Part shown: positions 15,763 to 21,831 of the stretch, one piece after another | How the letters are laid out: each line of letters begins with the position of its first letter | How positions within the stretch are numbered: the stretch's first letter is position 1 | Assembly: GCA_964490145.1 (NCBI GenBank) | Contig: CAZBBS010000049.1 | Coordinates: 1-21,831, forward strand | DNA length: 21,831 nucleotides | Reading direction: 5' to 3' | DNA from: Eutrophocola sp964490145 | GTDB taxonomy: Bacteria > Pseudomonadota > Gammaproteobacteria > Pseudomonadales > Pseudohongiellaceae | Notes under the pieces: generated by a model | Databases searched by the model: none | What the model saw: only the letters and a program-made list of their open reading frames with translations | What the model was told of the DNA's origin: nothing | Position numbers and translations under genes: made by a program

Positions 15763-16320
15763 ATGACCACGACTAACGCAGCAGCCAGTTTGGATGCCGA
15801 CAAGATTCTGATTATTGATGATGACGAGGCTTTCCGGCTAACTTTGGCTAGGGCTCTGGATAGAAAAGGCTACGTCACCCTGCCGGCAGCAAACATCAGC
15901 GAAGCACTGGACCTGTCCTCCAGGCATCTACCGGATTATGCCATTATTGACCTGAAGATAGAGCGCGAATCCGGGCTTGATTGCTTGCAGCCCCTGCAGG
16001 ACATCAATCCCGGCATACGGATGCTCATTCTCACGGGATATTCCAGTATCGCCACGGCGGTGAATGCCATCAAAAAGGGGGCGGTGAATTACGCCTGCAA
16101 ACCTCTGGGGGTGGATGAGATTCTGGGCATACTGGTGGAGGGTAGAGAGACTGATGCCATTCCGGAGGAGGAGCCGGTGTCGGTGGATCGACTGGAGTGG
16201 GAGCATATCCATCGCGTACTGGATGACAACGAGGGCAATATTTCAGCGACTGCCAGAGCGCTGGGCATGCATCGGCGGACGCTTCAGCGCAAACTCCTGA
16301 AACGTCCGGTAAGACGTTAA
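15763..16320 (+). CDS. regA: RegA/PrrA (ActR) family response regulator
   Basis: The protein has 185 residues, the typical size of PrrA/RegA. The receiver domain (about 10-125) shows the acidic pocket IDDDEAF, the phospho-acceptor aspartate in YAIIDLKIERESGL, T in LILTGYSS and the conserved K in YACKPL. A short linker (PEEEPVSVDRLEWEHI) leads to a Fis-type helix-turn-helix, NISATARALGMHRRTLQRKL, almost identical in pattern to PrrA. The frame is open 17 codons further upstream to overlap regB, but I chose ATG 15763 because it gives the family length and has GAGG just before it (short spacing). Phosphorylated by RegB, it would control respiratory and redox genes, possibly through the palindrome at 14292-14315. 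The sequence after the stop has no terminator and runs into decayed DNA. Confidence 0.93.
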   Translation: MTTTNAAASLDADKILIIDDDEAFRLTLARALDRKGYVTLPAANISEALDLSSRHLPDYAIIDLKIERESGLDCLQPLQDINPGIRMLILTGYSSIATAVNAIKKGAVNYACKPLGVDEILGILVEGRETDAIPEEEPVSVDRLEWEHIHRVLDDNEGNISATARALGMHRRTLQRKLLKRPVRR

Positions 16321-16342
16321 ATTCTCTCCTGATTAATGATGC

Positions 16343-16697
16343 TCAGATGGCTTTCGCTGAAAAACGATAGCCTTCAACACGCAGGATCTGTATGAAGTTG
16401 GTCTAAGGGTCGTGCTTGAGCAGCTTGCTTCTTACCTTGTCCAACGGTTCAAAACTGGCAGAAACCAAGATAATCCCCAGGTTACATTTGCTTGGCATCT
16501 TCTTGGCTATTTCTAAGCCATTGCTCTCTGGCAAGTTAAGGCCCAGAAGAACAAGTGCTGTGAATTATCTACCAGGAACGGATAGGCATCCTTTGACCTC
16601 AGACAGCATGGACATCAAATTCAACGTTGGAAATAAAAGCTTACACAATATCGATGATTATGGGGACATCATCAAGTATCAGAACTCTATGGGCCAT
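16343..16697 (-). pseudogene. Decayed OmpR-family response regulator
   Basis: On the minus strand three separated pieces of a typical OmpR/PhoB-type response regulator appear in order. An ATG at 16697 opens MAHRVLILDDVPIIIDIV, a receiver N-terminus, then hits TAA. A piece in 16559-16409 reads LVLLGLNLPESNGLEIAKK and LGIILVSASFEPLDKV. This is the receiver core, but Gly replaces the phospho-acceptor Asp of the usual LLDLNLP. Then FIQILRVEGYRFSAK with TGA at 16345-16343 matches the extreme C-terminus of the winged-helix domain (usual VRGVGYRFSA). Nearly all of the DNA-binding domain is missing, so an internal deletion plus frameshifts must have occurred. It runs opposite to regA, directly downstream of it. 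Base composition is visibly more A/T-rich than the intact genes. Confidence 0.8.
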
Positions 16698-16892
16698 TAA
16701 CGTAAACAGAAGTTAGTTACAAATGATTAAATTGCTGAAACATTGTGAGTTCTAGATGTTTTATCCGGCTAAGAAATGACCGTTAGTATAGCTAGCGCAG
16801 CTTTATATCTGACAAAAAAACGCTTGGAAGTGTGCTCTGGAACTTACTCAGTATCAAATGCAGTATCATCGTAGTATTTGCAGGCAGGTATA

Positions 16893-16998
16893 TATATTTG
16901 AGGTCTTAAATTGGAACCAGGTTGGCAGCTTTTGCTGCTGGCATAATGCCGAATATGATGCCTTCAAACGTGGAGTAACCAAAATTTAGCAAAGCTCC
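16893..16998 (-). pseudogene. Remnant resembling the C-terminus of a MacB-type ABC permease
   Basis: The minus strand reads NFGYSTFEGIIFGIMPAAKA followed by ANLVPI, a stop, then DLKY. Permeases of the MacB/FtsX type end with a consensus close to GIxFGxxPAxKAAxLDPIEALRY. The stop codon TAA falls exactly where the consensus Glu (GAA) is expected and the match resumes after it. Only about 35 codons are recognisable, with a stop shortly upstream as well. The match is short and from memory. The rest of 16701-17130 shows nothing else I can identify. Confidence 0.4.
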
Positions 16999-17130
16999 TC
17001 ATAACAGGGCATGAGCCCGTCGAGGGCCTATCCATGCTGATATGAGCATTAGTAAATTGATACAGCAATACGGAGTGCGCCGGATTCTTTGGGGATTCTT
17101 TTCTTATCGCCTCCCTGTTAAGCTCAGTCC

Positions 17131-17445
17131 ATGTATAAATTATGTTTCTTTGTCCCACCTAGCCATCTGGATGAGGTGAAGCAGGTCCTGTTTGATGCAG
17201 GTGTTGGTCGAATCGGAGATTATGACCAGTGCTGCTGGCAGGTTCTGGGCTCCGGGCAGTTTCGGGGCCTTGTGGGAAGTGACCCTTTTCTGGGACAGCA
17301 GGGCCGTGTTGAGCAAGTAGAAGAATACAAGGTTGAAATGGTGTGTGAAGACAGCCTGATACAGGACGCTGTCAGGATACTGAAGAAAACCCATCCCTAC
17401 GAGGAGCCCGCTTTTGATGTCTTCCGCCTCTCAGACTTTACCTGA
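17131..17445 (+). CDS. NIF3/YqfO C-terminal-domain-like protein
   Basis: The protein has 104 residues. It begins MYKLCFFVPPSHLDEVKQVL and ends with HPYEEPAFDVFRL, the signature of the CutA1-like domain inserted in or attached to NIF3/YqfO proteins. This is the free-standing small version (YqfO/COG3323 type), with no metal-binding NIF3 domains. Further family-like features are the GVGRIGDYDQCCW segment (usual GAGRIGNYSHCS) and the VEEYKVEMVCED strand. It is cytoplasmic and the molecular role is not established. There is no clear Shine-Dalgarno. It stands 75 nt upstream of the DUF4159 gene on the same strand, and co-transcription is possible. Confidence 0.88.
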   Translation: MYKLCFFVPPSHLDEVKQVLFDAGVGRIGDYDQCCWQVLGSGQFRGLVGSDPFLGQQGRVEQVEEYKVEMVCEDSLIQDAVRILKKTHPYEEPAFDVFRLSDFT

Positions 17446-17520
17446 GGTTACTGATGACTCATGGATCGAAGGTATTACCTATAGGTGCTACCATGACACA
17501 GTTGTGATACCTGCCACCTT

Positions 17521-18300
17521 ATGAATCAATTGCGCGCTGCTGTAATTTTCCAGATTCTGCTGACAATCCCGGTCTGTGGTTTTGGTCAGGATGAGCCGGC
17601 TCTTGAGCGACAGCCCGAGGCAGAGTTCCACATGGCCCGAATGGTCTTTGCTGATGGTGGTGCAGGCGGTCGAGGGCGCTGGGGATTTCGACGCGGCTGG
17701 TGGGCCATTGACTATCCTGATGCGGAATACCATTTCACCCGTGGGGTTCGTCGTCTGTCGAATCTGGAGGTGGCGGAGGACAGCCAGCACGTTCAGCTAT
17801 TAGATGAAGATCTTTACGATTATCCCTGGCTGTTTGCCCAGCAGGTCGGGCAGGGGAACTGGTCGCCTACCGATGTTGAGGCTGAACGCCTGCGGGAATA
17901 CCTGTTGCGGGGAGGGTTTCTGGTCATTGATGATTTTCATGGGACCTACCAGTGGTCGGTTGTCGTCACGGCAATGCAAAAAGTGCTGCCGGGATATGCC
18001 ATTGTTGACCTCAATCCTAAGCACGGCATTTTTCATGCCCTGTATGATCTTGACCAGGTCACCCAGATACCCGGGGAAAGGCACCTGTTTTTTTGCGGCT
18101 CTAGCGAGGCTCGGCTGGATGGTCCACAGAAATGGGCCGGTATCTACGATCATGAAGGACGCCTCATGGTGGCCATCAACTTCAACATGGACATGGGGGA
18201 TGCCTGGGAACATGCCGATGATCCCTGTTATCCCGAACCCATGACAGCTCTGGCTTATCGCTTTGGCCTCAATTATGTCATCTATGCCATGACCCACTAG
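17521..18300 (+). CDS. DUF4159 domain exported protein
   Basis: The protein has 259 residues. A signal peptide (MNQLRAAVIFQILLTIPVCGFG) precedes a Gly/Arg-rich patch (GGRGRWGFRRGWWAIDYPDAE) and the DUF4159 domain, about residues 60-259. Recognisable blocks are YHFTRGVRRLSNL, DYPWLFAQQVGQGNWSP, LREYLLRGGFLVIDDFHG, HGIFHALYDL, then NMDMGDAWEHADDP and RFGLNYVIYAMTH. The fold resembles a class I glutamine amidotransferase/ThuA-like alpha-beta protein with no catalytic Cys that I can see. DUF4159 proteins often lie in clusters with MoxR ATPases and von Willebrand A proteins, but none is present here. No Shine-Dalgarno precedes the ATG. Function unknown. Confidence 0.85.
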   Translation: MNQLRAAVIFQILLTIPVCGFGQDEPALERQPEAEFHMARMVFADGGAGGRGRWGFRRGWWAIDYPDAEYHFTRGVRRLSNLEVAEDSQHVQLLDEDLYDYPWLFAQQVGQGNWSPTDVEAERLREYLLRGGFLVIDDFHGTYQWSVVVTAMQKVLPGYAIVDLNPKHGIFHALYDLDQVTQIPGERHLFFCGSSEARLDGPQKWAGIYDHEGRLMVAINFNMDMGDAWEHADDPCYPEPMTALAYRFGLNYVIYAMTH

Positions 18301-18545
18301 GTGCATGGCTCGCAGTTGACAGCACTGGATTATGGCCGGACCATTTCAGACAAGCCTTACACTACTGTGGTTGAGATGGGCCTTGTAATCATCCCCAGGA
18401 GGATATCGAACAGGTACTTAGCAGCTGGTTGTAAACCCGGTGTAAGTCGATGAATCTGCTTGTCAATTCGTGGCTTGTCCATTAACCTAAACCTGTGAAT
18501 CAAGCCGTTTCCAACCCAGTCTCAAGACCTTTTCTCAAAAGGGTT
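18301..18545. other. Spacer between DUF4159 gene and mltD
   Basis: There is no recognisable gene, RNA or terminator. The frame stays open for 50 codons after the DUF4159 stop (to TGA near 18451), and a second frame carries QEDIEQVLSSWL. Both look vaguely protein-like and could be remnants, but I cannot match either. A GTG at 18495 in the mltD frame is an alternative start for that gene. Confidence 0.4.
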
Positions 18546-20657
18546 ATGCAGCGTTTTTCCTGTCTTTTTTTATTTATTTTTTTCCTGTTCCATGAGTTGA
18601 CAGCTTTGGGCGCCAGTTCGGATTTTCCCATACCGGACAGCATCAGGCCGGCTATTGCCTTCTGGACCCGGGTTTACACTGAAGCCGATACCAACAGCGG
18701 GTTTCTGCATGATGCCAGGAACCTGAATATTGTGTACGGCAAACTGGAGCGTGATCGGGATACCATAAACATCACCCGTGAAGGCATCCGCGCAGACCTG
18801 GAAGTGCTGGCCTCTGGCAAGCGCACCGGACTGACACGGTCCCAGCAGGATTTGCTCGATCTGTGGGGGCGGGAAACATCCAATGAGCGTTTCAGGCAGG
18901 CTGTCGGCAGTGTCCGCTGGCAGCTGGGTCAGTCAGATCGCTTTGTCGAGGGGATCAAGCGGTCAGGGGCTTACCGCAGCCACATTGAAAAGGTTATCCG
19001 TGAAAAAGGATTACCAGCTGAACTGGCCATCCTTCCCCATGTGGAATCATCATTTCATCCCGGTGCCTATTCAAGCGCAGCAGCAACCGGAATGTGGCAG
19101 TTCGTTCGCGCCACCGCCCAGCGATTCATGCAGGTGGATTACGTGGTGGACCAGCGCCTGGATCCGTATGCAGCAACGTACGGAGCAATGGAGCTGCTGG
19201 AGTACAACTTCAACGCACTGGGCTCCTGGCCTCTGGCACTGACAGCCTACAACCATGGAGCAAACGGAATGGCACGGGCGGTCAGGGATGTGGGCAGCAT
19301 GGATATTGGACGTATTATTACGGAGTACACCGGTCCCCGATTCGGTTTTGCTTCCCGCAACTTTTACCCGCAATTCCTGGCGGCCATGGACGTGGATCGG
19401 CGGGCTGAAGAATATTTTGGCTCCATATTCAGGGACCGGGCTCCGGATTACCAGACAGTCAAGCTGGATGCCTTCATGGATTCCGGTGTGCTCGCCAGTA
19501 CCCTGGGCGTGGATATTGAAGACCTGAAGCGGGACAACCCGGCCCTGCAGCCATCAGTGTGGTCAGGCACAAAACGCATACCCAGGGGGTATGAGTTAAA
19601 ACTGGATAACATTTCTTTTCGTGGAGATCTGGTAGCAGGGTTAAGGGAAGTGCCTGTGACAGCGCTTTACAGCGAACAGATTCCTGATGTGAGCTACAAG
19701 GTCAGGCGTGGTGACAGTCTCTCTGTCATCGCTGAACGCTATAGTACTTCGGTTTCCGAGCTTGTTGCTATTAACCAGCTGAGGGATCGTAACAGCATCC
19801 GGGTTGGACAGACCTTGCTGCTGCCACAGCCCGATGGTTCCATGCCTACACTGGTTGTAAGCAATAGTGGGCCACAACCTGTGCCGACCAATGGGGAATA
19901 CGAGGTGAAACGTGGTGATACGATTTCACTGATAGCCGAGCGATTAGAAATACCCCTGAAGACAGTGCTGAGCCTTAACAATCTGGACAACAACGGCACG
20001 ATTTTCCCGGGTCAGAAACTGATGCTGCGCCGCAGCGATGAGTCGCTATCGATTAATGACCCGCAAACAGTAATCATCGCTGAATCTGATCAGTCAGACC
20101 TTGAGGATTCAGAAATCGAGGCTGAATTATCCATTGAAAGCGGCAGCACTCTGGCGGATTCGGTGGCTGTCGTCGAAGAAGGTGTCCGTGAAGAAACAGA
20201 ACAGCAGCTGATTGCCGATCTGCAGTCGGATCCTTCTGATTATACGGTCAGGCAGGACAGGACGATTGAAATCCAGGCTGCTGAAACGCTTGGGCATTAT
20301 GCCGAGTGGCTGGGCATCAGGGCCTGGGACATCCGTCGTTTGAACAATATGGAATACCGGCAGCCGGTTATTATTGGCAATCGCCTGAAACTGGATTTTT
20401 CCAAAGTGGATAGTGAGCTGTTTGAACAGAAGCGCCGTCAATTCCATCGGGATTTGCAGGCTGACTATTTCAGAAGCTGGCGTATCCGCGAAACAGAAGA
20501 GCATAGTATCAAGCGCGGCGAATTTCTGGCTAATCTGGCACGCAGTCGATCAGTACCGATGTGGCTTTTCCGGCAGTACAACCCTGATGTGGATGCAGGA
20601 CGTATTCAGATTGGGCAGGTTGTGGTTTTCCCGGTTGTTGAACAAGTCGATATCTGA
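18546..20657 (+). CDS. mltD: Membrane-bound lytic murein transglycosylase D with LysM repeats
   Basis: This exported enzyme cleaves the MurNAc-GlcNAc bond of peptidoglycan, forming 1,6-anhydroMurNAc. It has 703 residues from ATG 18546. I preferred this to the in-frame GTG at 18495 because it opens the signal peptide directly (MQRFSCLFLFIFFLFHEL). The signal shows no lipobox at the end, unlike E. coli MltD, so it may be periplasmic or membrane-held by the leader. The SLT domain covers about 145-280, with catalytic E167 in LPHVESSFHPGAYSSAAATG and the motifs MWQF and LALTAYNHG. LysM repeats follow at about 381-427 (YKVRRGDSLSVIAERY) and 450-496 (YEVKRGDTISLIAERL). Two weaker LysM-like segments lie near 564-612 and 650-697 (HSIKRGEFLANLARS). 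An acidic spacer separates the second and third. E. coli MltD is about 450 aa, so this form has a long LysM tail. Confidence 0.93.
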   Translation: MQRFSCLFLFIFFLFHELTALGASSDFPIPDSIRPAIAFWTRVYTEADTNSGFLHDARNLNIVYGKLERDRDTINITREGIRADLEVLASGKRTGLTRSQQDLLDLWGRETSNERFRQAVGSVRWQLGQSDRFVEGIKRSGAYRSHIEKVIREKGLPAELAILPHVESSFHPGAYSSAAATGMWQFVRATAQRFMQVDYVVDQRLDPYAATYGAMELLEYNFNALGSWPLALTAYNHGANGMARAVRDVGSMDIGRIITEYTGPRFGFASRNFYPQFLAAMDVDRRAEEYFGSIFRDRAPDYQTVKLDAFMDSGVLASTLGVDIEDLKRDNPALQPSVWSGTKRIPRGYELKLDNISFRGDLVAGLREVPVTALYSEQIPDVSYKVRRGDSLSVIAERYSTSVSELVAINQLRDRNSIRVGQTLLLPQPDGSMPTLVVSNSGPQPVPTNGEYEVKRGDTISLIAERLEIPLKTVLSLNNLDNNGTIFPGQKLMLRRSDESLSINDPQTVIIAESDQSDLEDSEIEAELSIESGSTLADSVAVVEEGVREETEQQLIADLQSDPSDYTVRQDRTIEIQAAETLGHYAEWLGIRAWDIRRLNNMEYRQPVIIGNRLKLDFSKVDSELFEQKRRQFHRDLQADYFRSWRIRETEEHSIKRGEFLANLARSRSVPMWLFRQYNPDVDAGRIQIGQVVVFPVVEQVDI

Positions 20658-20819
20658 CGGTTTCTCAAATACATCCTCATGCCGTGTCCTCCATATTTGA
20701 TTCGTGCCACCGATAGGTGAGAATCATGATTTTTTAAATCCGGGTGCACCATCAAGCCCTATAAGGCTCGATATACTTCTTTGCGCCTGACAGTCTAACC
20801 AGTACAGGCACCTTGTGCC
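20658..20819. other. Spacer after mltD; small palindrome at its end
   Basis: No gene or clear terminator is seen here. The hairpin GGCAC-CTT-GTGCC (20807-20819) abuts the ATG of the decayed regulator at 20820 and GGTGCACC lies within 20743-20750. Either could be an old operator. The sequence is A/T-rich compared with mltD. Confidence 0.35.
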
Positions 20820-21817
20820 ATGATCAAAACCCCGCTTATCTATGCTGTTCTAGACAGTGTTTCAAGTGCACTGCCATACCAGAACTATCTGGATACTCTA
20901 GGGTACAGGGTAAGGATTTTTCACACGGGCCAGGATGCACTTGAAGCAATCAATGAACAAACCCTTGACCTGTTGATCTAGGATGTAAGATTCCTGGATA
21001 TCAGCTGCCTGGATATTCTAGCACATGCAACCAGTGCCGGACTGTCCACAAAACAATCATCATCACATCTGAAACCCAGCTCAATCATGCTATCGAGGCA
21101 ACCCGACATGGTGCCTTCGACTTTATTGAAAAGCCTTTTTCAAAAGGCCGTCTCCTGGTGACAGTCAATAATACTCTGCGTGAAAACGAGCTGATCAACA
21201 GGATTATGGGCTTCAGTGAGGTTATAGATGATAGAGGATTCGGAGATTTCATTGGTGCTTCCCCGCCAATGAAACTGGTGTATCAGATTATCCGTAATGT
21301 AGCGCCTACCGAGGCCAGTTTTTTATGATCGGCGAAAGCGGTACAGGTAAGCAGTTATGTACAGCGGCTATTCATCAAGCCAGTAAACATGCGGTAGCTC
21401 CATTTGCACCGATTGACTTTACAACTATTCCCCTACATCTGTTCGAGTCCGAGTTATTCAGTGTTGTGAGCGGATAGTTCACTGGTGGACTAAAGGACAG
21501 CATAAGGGCTGCAGAACAGGCTTGATGACATAGGAGAGATGGATCTCAACCTCCAGGCAAAGATACTCCGGCTGATACAAGGTGGTAAGTTTCATAAAGC
21601 AGGAATTGAACAAGTACAGTCGGTTAATATCCGATTTGTCTGTGCCACTAACAGTGACCCGCTGGTTCAAATGAGGCTGGCAAAAATATTGATAGTTTTT
21701 CTGAGCTAGTTTGGAATTATTGCTGGGCTATGGTTGACCTGGAAACGGCGGAGAATTAAGTAATGTCATGGAAAACATTGTAATGACCCAGCACTTTCTG
21801 CACAGGTCAGGCCGCTA
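20820..21817 (+). pseudogene. Decayed LuxO/NtrC-family sigma-54-dependent response regulator
   Basis: From ATG 20820, pieces of a LuxO-like activator occur in order across all frames. The receiver reads GQDALEAINEQTLDLLI, then an in-frame TAG (20979-20981), then DVRFLDISCLDIL, so the stop sits just before the expected phospho-acceptor Asp. A frameshift near 21050 is followed by TIIITSETQLNHAIEATRHG, the K-P pair EKPFSKGRL, and FIGASPPMKLVYQIIRNVA. A frameshift at about 21322 (a T run) precedes the intact Walker A GESGTGK. The GAFTGA loop is broken by TAG at 21475-21477 (SG-stop-FTGG). A deletion and frameshift near 21521 leads into DDIGEMDLNLQAKILRLIQG and VNIRFVCATNSDP (Walker B and sensor regions). 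A further large deletion near 21690-21740 leads to ELSNVMENIVM, the end of the WPGNVREL region. The Fis-type HTH is not seen, and the gene may continue past the window. It cannot make an active protein. Confidence 0.85.
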
Positions 21818-21831
21818 ATGCATATGCCTCA

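Noticed and set aside
16416..16700. 94-codon plus-strand reading frame after regA
   Set aside because: It is the antisense of the decayed response regulator, whose minus-strand pieces match a known family in order. This frame matches nothing.
16964..17158. 64-codon minus-strand frame overlapping the NIF3-like start
   Set aside because: No family resemblance, no ribosome site, and it overlaps both an intact plus-strand gene and the ABC-permease remnant read in another frame.
21479..21670. Minus-strand 63-codon frame near the window end
   Set aside because: It is the antisense of the AAA+ core of the decayed LuxO-like gene, with no independent support.

Overview
The window looks like a chromosomal piece of a free-living, probably aquatic gammaproteobacterium. 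The evidence is a full-length PurL that aligns end to end with the enterobacterial enzyme, a TorF-type outer-membrane porin, an exported DUF6152 protein, an MltD-type lytic transglycosylase and a RegB/RegA (PrrB/PrrA) redox two-component pair. The genus cannot be fixed from sequence alone. A run of exactly 100 N (2214-2313) marks a scaffold join whose two flanks carry the same 28 nt.

Layout. 2-436 is the 3' end of a TorF-like porin, closed by a bidirectional terminator. 534-2063 (minus) is a pair of exported proteins of unknown function. 2064-2467 is a gene-free, hairpin-rich region with the gap. 2468-4880 (minus) encodes a beta-carbonic anhydrase and a SulP anion transporter, read divergently from an OxyR-like LysR regulator (5046-5978). 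5979-6412 contains no protein gene I can support, but on the minus strand it carries a consecutive NtrC-type enhancer, a near-consensus sigma-54 promoter, about 105 nt of structured sequence and a strong intrinsic terminator. I read this as a nitrogen-regulated small RNA. 6413-10300 is purL. 10354-14242 (minus) encodes a c'-like cytochrome lipoprotein, a parvulin-like isomerase, a DUF3604 lipoprotein and a small membrane protein, divergent from regB/regA (14372-16320) across a 24-nt palindrome. 17131-20657 (plus) holds a NIF3/YqfO-like domain protein, a DUF4159 protein and mltD.

The two long stretches that seem empty (16321-17130 and 20658-21831) are decayed genes. The first holds a broken OmpR-family response regulator and a scrap resembling the C-terminus of a MacB-type ABC permease, both on the minus strand. 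The second holds a LuxO/NtrC-family sigma-54 activator with several stops and frameshifts. The neighbouring genes are intact, including the 1295-codon purL, so general sequencing error is an unlikely cause.

How the parts fit. Carbonic anhydrase plus SulP plausibly forms a bicarbonate uptake/interconversion unit under the LysR regulator. RegB/RegA would link respiratory redox state to targets that may include the divergent cytochrome operon. The candidate sigma-54/NtrC small RNA lies next to purL, a large consumer of glutamine, which suggests (but does not show) a link between nitrogen status and purine synthesis.
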